Origin: Pseudomonadales bacterium
GTDB lineage: Bacteria > Pseudomonadota > Gammaproteobacteria > Pseudomonadales > Azotimanducaceae
Assembly: GCA_022827245.1 (NCBI GenBank)
Contig: JAJDTI010000110.1
Location: 1 to 43,572, forward strand
Reading direction: 5' to 3'
DNA: 43,572 nucleotides
Made by a program: the position numbers and the translations under genes. Numbering within the stretch: the first letter of the stretch is position 1; every line of letters starts with the position of its first letter. Under the pieces are notes generated by a model, which was not told where the DNA came from, did no database searches, and saw only the letters and a program-made list of their open reading frames with translations. Of the stretch, positions 15,897-24,051 are shown piece by piece.

Positions 15897-16985
15897 ATGA
15901 AGCTGGGCCTGTTCATGATGCCGATCCACAACCACGAGAGGGACTACCACCAGACCCTCATGGAGGACATCGACGCCATCGTCCTCGCCGACCGCCTCGG
16001 CTTCTCGGAGGCGTGGGTGGGCGAGCACTACAGCTCGAAGTCGGAGCAGATCACGTCGCCGCTGCTCTTCCTGTCACACGTGCTGCCGCAGACGGAGCGG
16101 ATCGTCTGCGGCACGGGGGTCATCTGCCTGCCGCAGTACCACCCGGCGGTGACGGCGGGGCAGATCGCCATGTTCGACCACCTGGCGAAGGGGCGCTACA
16201 TCGCGGGCGTCGGTCCCGGCGGGCTGGCGCCCGACTTCGAGCTGTTCGGGGTCATGGAGGCGGACCGCAACGCCATGATGGTCGAGGCCATCGACATCAT
16301 GGTCGACATCTGGACCTCGGACCCGCCCTACGAGTTCGACGGCGAGTACTGGCAGATTTCGCTGAAGGACTGGATCCACGACGACATCGGGTTGGGCTAC
16401 ATGGCCAAGCCGTACCAGAAGCCGTATCCGCCGATCGCCGTCTCGGCGATGAGCCCTTTCTCCGGTTCGATCAAGTTCGCCGGCTCGCGCGGCTACATCC
16501 CGATCTCGGCCAACTTCATCGGCACCTGGTCGGTCAAGTCCCACTGGGAGGTCTACGCCGAGGCGGCGGCCAAGGCCGGCCACCCGACCGACCCCGAGAT
16601 CTGGCGCGTCGCGCGCAACATCCACGTCGACGAAACGGACGCGGCGGCCGAGGCATTCGTGAAGACCGCCGAAGCCAGCACGGACTGGTACTTCAGCTAC
16701 CTGTTCCGGATCTTCGAGCGCGGGGACATGAAGGGGCCGTTCGTAGTCAACCAGGGCGACGATCCCGCGGCGCTCAAGCACGAGGCGCTGCGCGACAACT
16801 TCACGATCTACGGCAGCCCGGAAACCGTCACCGAGAAGATCCTGGCGCTGCGCGACGAGATCGGCCACTTCGGCACGCTGATGCTCACGGCCCAGGACTG
16901 GACCGACAAGGAGCGGATGACGCGCTCCATGTCGCTGCTGGCCGGGGAGGTCATGCCGAGGGTCAACGCCGCCATCGGGGCATAG
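15897..16985 (+). CDS. Luciferase-like (LLM) flavin-dependent monooxygenase
   Basis: This 362-residue TIM-barrel flavoprotein of the bacterial luciferase-like family opens with MKLGLFMMPIH and contains FSEAWVGEHY, a typical LLM substrate-side strand, then GRYIAGVGPGGLAPDFELFG and GSPETVTEKIL. Such enzymes use reduced FMN (or F420) and oxygen to oxidise small organics; limonene-hydroxylase-type members are the nearest in layout. The ribosome site GAGGAGGGGAG lies directly before the ATG. It is divergent from nudE and convergent with the superoxide dismutase, and interrupts the conserved core block. The substrate is unknown. Confidence 0.9.
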   Translation: MKLGLFMMPIHNHERDYHQTLMEDIDAIVLADRLGFSEAWVGEHYSSKSEQITSPLLFLSHVLPQTERIVCGTGVICLPQYHPAVTAGQIAMFDHLAKGRYIAGVGPGGLAPDFELFGVMEADRNAMMVEAIDIMVDIWTSDPPYEFDGEYWQISLKDWIHDDIGLGYMAKPYQKPYPPIAVSAMSPFSGSIKFAGSRGYIPISANFIGTWSVKSHWEVYAEAAAKAGHPTDPEIWRVARNIHVDETDAAAEAFVKTAEASTDWYFSYLFRIFERGDMKGPFVVNQGDDPAALKHEALRDNFTIYGSPETVTEKILALRDEIGHFGTLMLTAQDWTDKERMTRSMSLLAGEVMPRVNAAIGA

Positions 16986-16992
16986 GAGCGAC

Positions 16993-17754
16993 CTACAGCG
17001 CCTCCACCCGCGCCGAGACGGCGTCCCACTGGATGTTCGCGAAGAACGCGTCGACGTAGCGGGCCGTCGCGGCGCCGTAGTCCATGTGATACGAGTGCTC
17101 GTACATGTCCATCACCAGCAACGGCTCCGTCGCTGCGGGGAAGTGCATGTGGTCCGCCATCCAGTAGTTCTCGAGCGTCCCGAACTGCCGGTTGTAGCCC
17201 AGCACGACCCATCCGCAACCGCCTCCGAGTCCGGCCGCGATGCGCCGGTACTCGGTCTCCCAGCGGTCGTAGGTGCCGAACGCCCGTCCGATCAGGCCCC
17301 GCAGGTCGGCGGAGGCCTTCCCATCGCCGCCCAGGTTGTCGAAATAGAGCTCATGCAACACCACCGACCCTGACCGCATCAGGTGTTCGCGCTTCAGGTC
17401 GTTGTAGGTGAACGCCGGCAGGTCGGGATCCGCCAGGGCCTCGACGAGCCGGCGGTTCGTTTCGTTGAGGGCCCGGACCGAGCCCCCGTAGTTGTTCGAC
17501 CAGTGCGACTCGATGAGCCGCGTCGACAGCCCCTTGAGGCCGGAGGGCTCGAACGGGAGCGGCTTGAGGTCGTGGGTGCTCTCGAATGCGGGGAGGACGG
17601 CTGCTGGACCACCTCCTGCGGTGCCCGCCTGGCCATGCGCGGGCGCGCCGGCGCCTGCCAGTCCGGCGGCAAGGCCCGCCAGCGTGCCCTTCAATACGGT
17701 GCGCCTGCTTCCCGCTCCTGACGCGGTGTCGGGACGTTCGTCTTCGTTCGCCAT
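16993..17754 (-). CDS. Tat-exported atypical Fe/Mn superoxide dismutase
   Basis: This 253-residue protein has a twin-arginine signal (SRRTVLKGTLAGLAAG, R17-R18), so it should be exported folded with its metal. The SOD fold follows, with likely ligands H84 (IESHWSNNYGG), H134 (VVLHELYFDN), D216 and H220 (DMYEHSYHMDYG). The usual KHHxxYV after the first ligand is replaced by SNNYGGSV, so the second-sphere His and gateway Tyr of classical enzymes are missing. This marks a divergent SOD subgroup. ATG at 17754 has AGGAGA seven bases upstream; the in-phase start at 17784 is less likely. It converts superoxide to peroxide and oxygen if active. Confidence 0.87.
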   Translation of the reverse strand: MANEDERPDTASGAGSRRTVLKGTLAGLAAGLAGAGAPAHGQAGTAGGGPAAVLPAFESTHDLKPLPFEPSGLKGLSTRLIESHWSNNYGGSVRALNETNRRLVEALADPDLPAFTYNDLKREHLMRSGSVVLHELYFDNLGGDGKASADLRGLIGRAFGTYDRWETEYRRIAAGLGGGCGWVVLGYNRQFGTLENYWMADHMHFPAATEPLLVMDMYEHSYHMDYGAATARYVDAFFANIQWDAVSARVEAL

Positions 17755-17853
17755 GGCGAGGTCTCCTGATGCTCCTGATCCCAAGGCTTGTCCCGGAGCG
17801 GCCTCCCGTCAACCGCGGATTGCGACCGCCCGCGATTTCCGGACAATGGCCCC

Positions 17854-18507
17854 ATGCTCCCCTGGCCGGACATCGACACCGTCCTGCTCGACATGGACGG
17901 GACGCTGATCGATCTCCACTTCGACAACACGCTCTGGAACCAGCATCTGCCGACGCTGTTCGCGTCGGTGCACGCCATGGGGATCGAGGACGCCCGCGAG
18001 CATCTCTACGGGCACATGCGCGACGCTCCGCCGTCCCTCGACTTCTACTCGCTCGACTACTGGGCCGCCTACACCGGGATGGACATCGACCGGCTGCACG
18101 CCGAACTCGACCATCTCATCGTCTACCGGCCGGGGGCGTCCCTCTTCATGGCCGCAGTGCGCGCCAGCGGCCGGCGGGCCGTTCTCGTGACGAACGCGCA
18201 TCCGAAGAGCCTCGCCATCAAGGACGGCAAGATCGGTCTGCGGCGGCAGCTCGACGCGGACTTCTCCTCCCACGACTTCGGCGTTCCGAAGGAAGACCCC
18301 GCCTTCTGGCCGGCCTTCGGCGAACGCGAACTCCACGATCCGGAACGCACCCTCCTGATCGACGACAACCCCGCGGTCCTCGACGCGGCGCGAGGCGCCG
18401 GCATCCGTCATCTGCTCTGCGTCACGCGCCCGGACTCGCGCAAGCCGCACCGGGCCGACCTCGGCTTTCCCGCGTTCGACCACTTCGACGAGATCGCCCC
18501 GCCCTGA
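17854..18507 (+). CDS. HAD-family GMP/IMP nucleotidase YrfG
   Basis: This 217-residue haloacid-dehalogenase-fold phosphatase has motif I LLDMDGTLID at residues 9-18, motif II region LVTNAHPKS and motif III/IV LLIDDNPAVLDAA. Length and order fit YrfG, which removes phosphate from GMP and IMP. ATG at 17854 places motif I at the usual distance from the N terminus. Its stop overlaps the hslR start by one base (TGATG), the same neighbour as in E. coli, which strongly supports the assignment. Confidence 0.92.
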   Translation: MLPWPDIDTVLLDMDGTLIDLHFDNTLWNQHLPTLFASVHAMGIEDAREHLYGHMRDAPPSLDFYSLDYWAAYTGMDIDRLHAELDHLIVYRPGASLFMAAVRASGRRAVLVTNAHPKSLAIKDGKIGLRRQLDADFSSHDFGVPKEDPAFWPAFGERELHDPERTLLIDDNPAVLDAARGAGIRHLLCVTRPDSRKPHRADLGFPAFDHFDEIAPP

Positions 18508-18902
18508 TGGACGGCACCCGTATCGACCGTTGGCTGTGGGCGGCGCGGTTCTTCCGCACCCGCTCCCAGGCGAAGGCGGCCGTGGAGGGAGGCCATATAC
18601 GCCTGAACGGCGCGCGCACGAAACCGGCCAAGGAAGTGAAGCCGGGGGACACGCTCACCATCAGGCGCGGGTTCGCCGAGTACACCGTCGGGGTCACTGA
18701 CGTCGCGGACAGGCGCGGCAATGCCCAGGCGGCGGCGTTGCTCTACGAAGAGACGCGGGAGTCCGTGGCGAAGCGCGAGACGGAGGCGACCGGGCGCCGA
18801 CTGGAGCGCATGGGGCTTACCTCGTCGGGCGCCCGCCCCACGAAGAAGGACAGACGCCGGCTTCGGGACCTGCAGGACGCGACTACGCTACACGACGAGT
18901 AA
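18507..18902 (+). CDS. Heat shock protein 15 (HslR), S4-domain RNA-binding protein
   Basis: This 131-residue basic protein starts with an S4 RNA-binding domain (RIDRWLWAARFFRTRSQAKA, then GHIRLNGARTKPAKEVKPGD) and ends in a positively charged tail (RPTKKDRRRLRDL). Hsp15 binds stalled 50S subunits that still carry a nascent chain and helps recycle them after heat stress. It is coupled to yrfG by TGATG. In many gammaproteobacteria hslO follows directly, but here the next gene is an unrelated reversed one. Confidence 0.93.
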   Translation: MDGTRIDRWLWAARFFRTRSQAKAAVEGGHIRLNGARTKPAKEVKPGDTLTIRRGFAEYTVGVTDVADRRGNAQAAALLYEETRESVAKRETEATGRRLERMGLTSSGARPTKKDRRRLRDLQDATTLHDE

Positions 18903-18911
18903 CGCGGAGAC

Positions 18912-18927
18912 ACCTGCGTCAGCAGGT
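18912..18927 (+). terminator. Possible terminator hairpin after hslR
   Basis: A perfect 6-bp stem ACCTGC/GCAGGT with loop GTCA begins 10 bases after the hslR stop. After a short internal mismatch it can extend by GCGG/CCGC. It lies between convergent genes. No U tract follows, so it is at best a weak or Rho-assisted stop signal. Confidence 0.3.
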
Positions 18928-18967
18928 CCGCTCGCGGCGGGGGCGACCGCCAGCCGGCCCTGTCGCC

Positions 18968-19591
18968 TCAGGCAATCTCCGGGGGTGGGCGCGAGTGCTC
19001 GCTAATGCTGTCGCCGGGGTCTCCGCCCCTACCCTCCATCTTGCGCAACCACTCCGGGCTCACCTCCGTTTGGAGCAGCCAGACGAAGTACCTGCGCCAA
19101 CTCTCCAGGCGGGAGCCTTGGGCTTCGTTCGGCCACGCGGTCGGTGGAATCCGCGTCACCGTACGATGAGCCGCGACCAGGGGATCCAGGATCTTCGGCC
19201 GAAATCCCCGTCGGGCTTCAGGCTTTTCCGTTCCGAACGAATCCACGTCCACGTTCCCGAAGAAGGTCCGTCCCTCGTCGATGAGCGCGGCGAGGCGCCT
19301 CCGCAGCTCGTCCTCTCGACGCGCAATAGCCGTGGCGTCGGGAGGTGGTGGGAGGAGATATAGCTGCTCGACATCGGCCAACGCGGCTATACACCGCGCT
19401 CCCCATTCCTGGACCTTCGTCGCCCTTTGCACGCGGAGCTGGATCGAGCGGCTCTGCACGGTGAGGAAGAGAAGCGCCAAAGCGATCAAGGCCTGCGTCG
19501 CCGCTATCGTCAGATCGGCCCACGGAACGGCCCCCGAGACCAAACCCGTATCCACGTTCCTTCCCCCTTCACCACGACCCCAAAGGCCCAT
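18968..19591 (-). CDS. Hypothetical single-span membrane protein
   Basis: This 207-residue protein is not recognised. Near its N terminus is one strong membrane segment (LTIAATQALIALALLFLTV, about residues 27-45), followed by a basic, helical soluble part with EDELRRRLAALIDEGRTF and a tryptophan-rich region (WRRYFVWLLQTE). The layout recalls small bacterial proteins with one N-terminal helix and a cytoplasmic tail. The ATG at 19591 has GGGAG but only 3 bases away; GTG at 19555 follows a purine-rich stretch and may be the real start. It occupies the place usually held by hslO and points against the flanking genes, so it is probably an insertion. Confidence 0.68.
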   Translation of the reverse strand: MGLWGRGEGGRNVDTGLVSGAVPWADLTIAATQALIALALLFLTVQSRSIQLRVQRATKVQEWGARCIAALADVEQLYLLPPPPDATAIARREDELRRRLAALIDEGRTFFGNVDVDSFGTEKPEARRGFRPKILDPLVAAHRTVTRIPPTAWPNEAQGSRLESWRRYFVWLLQTEVSPEWLRKMEGRGGDPGDSISEHSRPPPEIA

Positions 19592-19623
19592 GATCTCCCT
19601 GTCTCGGATCGGCGACCATCTCT

Positions 19624-19666
19624 GCGGGCCGGTAGTGGTCGGTCGGCTTGACCACTACCAGCCCGC
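19624..19666. repeat. Long inverted repeat upstream of pckA
   Basis: GCGGGC, C, GGTAGTGGTC (19624-19640) pairs with GACCACTACC, A, GCCCGC (19650-19666) around a 9-base loop. This gives sixteen base pairs with a single C-A mismatch. It is far longer than any other hairpin in the window. It lies in the 224-base gap between the divergent orphan gene and pckA, 150 bases before the pckA start. It could be an operator for a dimeric regulator, a 5' leader structure if transcription starts upstream of it, or the scar of a mobile element. Confidence 0.7.
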
Positions 19667-19815
19667 GCGCCGCCACGGTGTCTGTCGCGCCTCGGTGCAC
19701 CCTGTGCGGGGCGCACACCAGGATGCTGACCGAGGACCCCGTTCCCGTCTTCCGACCACGTCAAGCGGCAGGCCGTTGTGTATCATTCCCCAACCCTCCC
19801 ACGAGCAGGATTCCG

Positions 19816-21381
19816 ATGGCGGCGGACCCGAAAACCACGCTGAACGGAAACACGTACTTCGACCTGAGCCCCGCTGCGCTGGCAGAGGTCGCCGTCCTGC
19901 GCGGCGAGGGCAGGTTCTCGGCCTCCGGGGCCGTGGTCGTCGAGACAGGCCGGCGCACGGGGCGTTCCCCGATGGACCGCTTCCTCGTCGACGAGCCCGG
20001 AACCTCGGAGTCCATCGACTGGGGCGCCGTCAACCAGCCCATCGAACCCGCCGTCTTCGACGCCCTCTGGAATCGCGTGCAGCTTCACCTCGCGGATGCC
20101 GAAGACACCTTCGTGTCGCATCTGCACGTCGGCGCGGACCCGGAGCACTACCTGCCGATCGAGGTCACCACGGAATACGCCTGGCACGCGCTTTTCGGCC
20201 GAGCCCTCTTCATCCAGCCCGAGACCTTCAATCCCGCGGGCAAGGAGATCTGGGAAGTCGTCAACGCCCCCGATTTCGTCTGCGAACCCGAGCGCGACGG
20301 TACGCCGAGCGACGCCACCGTCATGATCAACTTCGCCAGCAGCCGCGTCCTGATCGCCGGCATGCGCTACGCCGGCGAGATGAAGAAAGCGATGTTCGGC
20401 GTACAGAACTTCCTGCTCCCGGAGAAGGACGTCCTGCCGATGCACTGCTCCGCGAACGCCGGGGCCGACGGTACCGTCAGCCTCTTCTTCGGTCTGTCCG
20501 GCACCGGCAAGACGACCCTCTCGGCGGACCCGGACCGGCTTCTTATTGGCGACGACGAGCACGGCTGGGGCAGGGGCAGCGTGTTCAACCTCGAAGGCGG
20601 CTGCTACGCCAAGTGCATCGACCTGACGCGGGAGAACGAACCCGTCATCTACGATGCCATCTCCTTCGGCGCCATCGTCGAGAACGTCGTCATCGACCCG
20701 GACACGCGCGAGCCGGACTACGCCGACGCCTCGCTCACGGAGAACACGCGCGCCTGCTACCCGCGCGACAACATCACGGCGAAGGTCCCGGAGAACCGCG
20801 GCGGCGAACCGCAGCACATCGTCTTCCTGACCTGTGACGTGAGCGGCGTCCTGCCGCCGGTTTCGCTGCTCTCCAAGGAAGCGGCGGCCTACCACTTCCT
20901 GTCCGGCTACACGGCGCAGGTCGGCTCGACGGTGGTAGGTTCCACCGAGGCGTACTCCGCCACCTTCTCGACCTGTTTCGGGGCGGCGTTCTTCCCGCGT
21001 CCGGCGGGCGTCTACGCCGATCTCCTGGTCAGGCGCATCGAGGAGTTCGGCTCCCGGGTCTACCTCGTCAACACCGGCTGGACGGGGGGCGGCTACGGCG
21101 TCGGCAAACGGTTCAGCATCCCGACCACGCGGGCCATCGTTCAAGCCGTCCAGAGCGGCGCCCTGGCCGATGCGCCCACGGTCCATCTCGACGCCCTGAA
21201 CCTCGACATCCCGACGCAGGTTCCCGGCGTCGACCCCGCCGTCCTCAACCCGCGCAACACCTGGGACGACGGCGCGGCCTACGACGCGGCGGCGCGGTCG
21301 CTGATCCGGAAGTTCGCGGACAACTTCAGGAAGTTCGACGTGGACCCGGCGATCGTCGACGCCGGTCCGCGCGCTGCCTGA
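19816..21381 (+). CDS. Phosphoenolpyruvate carboxykinase (ATP)
   Basis: This 521-residue enzyme converts oxaloacetate and ATP to PEP, ADP and CO2, the first committed step of gluconeogenesis. It carries [11 protein letters not shown] near the N terminus, the P-loop [16 protein letters not shown] around residue 225, GDDEHGW just after it, and [14 protein letters not shown] [11 protein letters not shown] further on. Length and motifs match the bacterial ATP-dependent class. ATG at 19816 has AGGA five bases upstream; the open frame continues upstream only through the intergenic region. gshA follows 31 bases later. Confidence 0.96.
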   Translation: MAADPKTTLNGNTYFDLSPAALAEVAVLRGEGRFSASGAVVVETGRRTGRSPMDRFLVDEPGTSESIDWGAVNQPIEPAVFDALWNRVQLHLADAEDTFVSHLHVGADPEHYLPIEVTTEYAWHALFGRALFIQPETFNPAGKEIWEVVNAPDFVCEPERDGTPSDATVMINFASSRVLIAGMRYAGEMKKAMFGVQNFLLPEKDVLPMHCSANAGADGTVSLFFGLSGTGKTTLSADPDRLLIGDDEHGWGRGSVFNLEGGCYAKCIDLTRENEPVIYDAISFGAIVENVVIDPDTREPDYADASLTENTRACYPRDNITAKVPENRGGEPQHIVFLTCDVSGVLPPVSLLSKEAAAYHFLSGYTAQVGSTVVGSTEAYSATFSTCFGAAFFPRPAGVYADLLVRRIEEFGSRVYLVNTGWTGGGYGVGKRFSIPTTRAIVQAVQSGALADAPTVHLDALNLDIPTQVPGVDPAVLNPRNTWDDGAAYDAAARSLIRKFADNFRKFDVDPAIVDAGPRAA

Positions 21382-21412
21382 GCGACCCGGGGACCGTCCG
21401 GCCCACACCGCG

Positions 21413-22972
21413 ATGATCGACCCCCTGCGAGGGCGCCCGGAACTGGCGCGGCTCCGGCGCGGCGTGGAGAAGGAGAGCCTGCGCGTCACCCCGACCGGCG
21501 CCCTGGCCCAGACCGCGCATCCGGCGGCGCTCGGCTCGGCGCTCACCCATCCGCGCATCACGACGGACTTCAGCGAGGCCCAGCTCGAACTCATCACCGG
21601 CGTCCACGACAGCGCCGAAGCGTGCATCACGGAACTCGAGGACATCCACCGCTTCGTCTACCGGCACCTCGACGAGGAGTTGCTCTGGGCGGCCAGCATG
21701 CCGTGCATCCTCGCCGACGAGGCGGACATCCCGGTCGGCCGGTACGGCACGTCCAACGTCGGGCGGTCGAAGACGGTCTATCGCATCGGGCTCGCCCACC
21801 GCTACGGGGCGCTGATGCAGACCATCTCCGGCATCCACTACAACTTCTCGGTGCCGGACACGCTCTGGCCCGCCGTCGCGGCCGCGCGTGGCGAGTCCCT
21901 GGACGACGAGACCCCGACGCGCGCCTACTTCGACCTGATCCGGAACTTCCGCCGCCGGTCCTGGCTGTTGCTCTACCTGTTCGGCGCGTCGCCGGCGGTG
22001 TGCAAGTCGTTCGTCCGCGGCGGTGCGCACGGACTCGAGTCCTTCGACGAAGGGTCGCTCTACCTGCCGGACGCGACCACGCTGCGCATGGGGCCGCTCG
22101 GCTACCAGTCGAGCGCCCAGGCGTCCCTGCACGTCTCCTACAACAGCCTGGCGGACTACGGAACGACCATCCACGAGGCGCTGGCCAGACCCTGGCCGCC
22201 CTACGCCGCCATCGGTCTCAAGGACGGGCGCGGCGAGTACCGGCAGCTCGGCACCGGGCTGCTCCAGATAGAGAACGAGTTCTACGGCACGATCCGGCCG
22301 AAACGCCGGACGCGCACCGGCGAGCGCCCCATCGCGGCGCTGCGCGACCGTGGCGTCGAGTACGTCGAAGTACGCTGTCTCGATCTCAACCCGTTCCTCC
22401 GCGTCGGCATCGACGCGCATGCCATGCGCTTCATGGACATCTTCCTGCTCCACTGCCTGCTGGCCGAGAGCCCGCCGGACAGCCCCGAGGAGTCCGAACG
22501 GATGCAGGCCAACCAGAGCGCGATCGTGGAACGCGGGCGCGCCCCCGGCCTGTCCCTGCTCGACGGCGGGCGTCGGCGGGACCGCACCGAGTGGGCGGCG
22601 GAGATCCTCGACGGGTGCGCCGAGGTGGCCGGCGCCATCGACGACGTCACCGGCAACGACCTCGCGCGCTACGCCGTGGAACTGCAGCGGCGCAAGGTCG
22701 CCGACCCGGAACGCACGCCGTCGGCACGCATCCTCGCGACCATGCGGCTCCGGCGCATGCCGTTCTACCGCTTCGCCATGAACCAGTCGGTGGCGCACCA
22801 GGGGTATTTCGACGAACACCCCATGCGCTCCGCCCGGGTCGCGATGTTCGAGGCGTTGACCGAGCGGTCGGTCGCCGACCAGGCGCGCATGGAGGCGAGC
22901 GACACGGAGACCTTCGACGCCTACGTCGCGCGCCAGCGGCTCGACACGGACGCCGGCGCCGGTCCGGAGTGA
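21413..22972 (+). CDS. Glutamate-cysteine ligase GshA (class I)
   Basis: This 519-residue enzyme joins glutamate and cysteine with ATP, the first step of glutathione synthesis. It is of the gammaproteobacterial type (E. coli GshA is 518 residues). Motifs include GVEKESLRV, TDFSEAQLELIT, SGIHYNFSVPD, YLFGASPAVCKSF and VEVRCLDLNPF. It starts with ATG and no strong ribosome site, 31 bases after pckA. Its TGA overlaps the GTG of the next gene by 4 bases. The class I form is one of the better clues to the taxonomic group. Confidence 0.96.
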   Translation: MIDPLRGRPELARLRRGVEKESLRVTPTGALAQTAHPAALGSALTHPRITTDFSEAQLELITGVHDSAEACITELEDIHRFVYRHLDEELLWAASMPCILADEADIPVGRYGTSNVGRSKTVYRIGLAHRYGALMQTISGIHYNFSVPDTLWPAVAAARGESLDDETPTRAYFDLIRNFRRRSWLLLYLFGASPAVCKSFVRGGAHGLESFDEGSLYLPDATTLRMGPLGYQSSAQASLHVSYNSLADYGTTIHEALARPWPPYAAIGLKDGRGEYRQLGTGLLQIENEFYGTIRPKRRTRTGERPIAALRDRGVEYVEVRCLDLNPFLRVGIDAHAMRFMDIFLLHCLLAESPPDSPEESERMQANQSAIVERGRAPGLSLLDGGRRRDRTEWAAEILDGCAEVAGAIDDVTGNDLARYAVELQRRKVADPERTPSARILATMRLRRMPFYRFAMNQSVAHQGYFDEHPMRSARVAMFEALTERSVADQARMEASDTETFDAYVARQRLDTDAGAGPE

Positions 22973-23562
22973 ACTTCCTGGCGCACTGCCTGCTCGGTCA
23001 CCCCCACGAGGCCCTCATGGCCGGCGGCTTCATCGGGGACTTCGTCAAGGGGCCCGTGCCGGAGACGTTGCCCGCGGAACTGCAGGCCGGCGTGCGCCTC
23101 CATCGCCGGGTGGACGCCGTGAGCAATCGGTTGCCGGGGATCCGCACGAGCGTGGGCCGCCTCGACCCCGAGCTGCGTCGCGTCGCGCCGGTGCTCCTGG
23201 ACATTCTCGGCGACCACTGTCTCGCCACCCGGTGGGACCGCCACGGGCACGGCGACCTGGTGGCGTTCTCCGCATCGGCCTACGAGGCCATCGACGGTTA
23301 TGCCTCGTACCTGCCGGACTCCGGCCGACGCTTCTTCCGCCGCATGCGGGAGGTCGACCTGTTCGTCCGTTACCTGGAGCCGGAGACGGCTGTGCGGGCG
23401 ATGGAGTACGTTCTCGAGCGCCTGCGGCACGCGCACTTGGCCCCGAAGCTGGACGGGCTTGTCGGTGGGGAGTTACCAGCCCTGATGGACGACTTCGACG
23501 GTTACTTTCCGGAGCTTCGATCCGCCGTCTCCGCCTGGAAGGAAGAAGCCGGCTACGGGTGA
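22969..23562 (+). CDS. Acyl carrier protein phosphodiesterase AcpH
   Basis: This 197-residue protein begins NFLAHCLLGHP, then GGFIGDFVKGPVPETLPAEL and GVRLHRRVDAVSN. Together with LLDILGDHCLATRW these are the metal-binding HD-like motifs of AcpH (DUF479). AcpH removes the 4'-phosphopantetheine arm from acyl carrier protein. The GTG start overlaps the gshA stop by 4 bases, so it is translationally coupled. It converges on dsbB with a 7-base gap. Confidence 0.9.
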   Translation: MNFLAHCLLGHPHEALMAGGFIGDFVKGPVPETLPAELQAGVRLHRRVDAVSNRLPGIRTSVGRLDPELRRVAPVLLDILGDHCLATRWDRHGHGDLVAFSASAYEAIDGYASYLPDSGRRFFRRMREVDLFVRYLEPETAVRAMEYVLERLRHAHLAPKLDGLVGGELPALMDDFDGYFPELRSAVSAWKEEAGYG

Positions 23563-23569
23563 CCGTGCG

Positions 23570-24049
23570 TCAGACCGACCGCGCGCGCCATTGCATGACG
23601 GCGCCCGCCACCACGCCCGCGAAACCCAACAAGGCCCACACCGCGAGAGAGAGCCCCAGCAACGGCGGGGTCGCCGCGCAATCCGCCGTGCCCAGCGTCA
23701 TCGCGCGCAACGCCTCGCCGGCCATGCCGGCGTCGATCAGGTAGTCGATGCCCGCGCCGCAGGCAGGCGCTTCGCCCGGCGGCAGGCTCTCGACCCAGAG
23801 CTGCCGGACAGAGAAGCCCCCGCCGACCAGCGCCGCGACGATCGTCACGAGCGGATAGATGCCGAGGCGCGGGTTGTGCGCGATGCCGCCCAGCGCGACC
23901 AGGCCGGCCACCATGAACCAGAAACGCTGCATGAGGCACAACGCGCAGGGCGCCATGTCGAAGCCGTGCTCGAGGACGGCCGCGAACACCAGCATGGCGG
24001 CCGTCCAGACGGTGACCAGAAGACCCCAGGTCGTCTTCGTCCAGTCCAC
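23570..24049 (-). CDS. Disulfide bond formation protein DsbB
   Basis: This 159-residue inner-membrane protein has four predicted membrane helices. It carries the quinone-linked CALC pair (APCALCLMQRFWF, about residues 34-46) and a second periplasmic pair, one cysteine in GEAPACGAG and one in GTADCAATP. DsbB reoxidises DsbA and passes electrons to quinone. The GTG start at 24049 lies 2 bases after the stop of the GMC gene, so it may be co-transcribed with it, although the functions are unrelated. No dsbA is in the window. Confidence 0.92.
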   Translation of the reverse strand: MDWTKTTWGLLVTVWTAAMLVFAAVLEHGFDMAPCALCLMQRFWFMVAGLVALGGIAHNPRLGIYPLVTIVAALVGGGFSVRQLWVESLPPGEAPACGAGIDYLIDAGMAGEALRAMTLGTADCAATPPLLGLSLAVWALLGFAGVVAGAVMQWRARSV

Positions 24050-24051
24050 GG

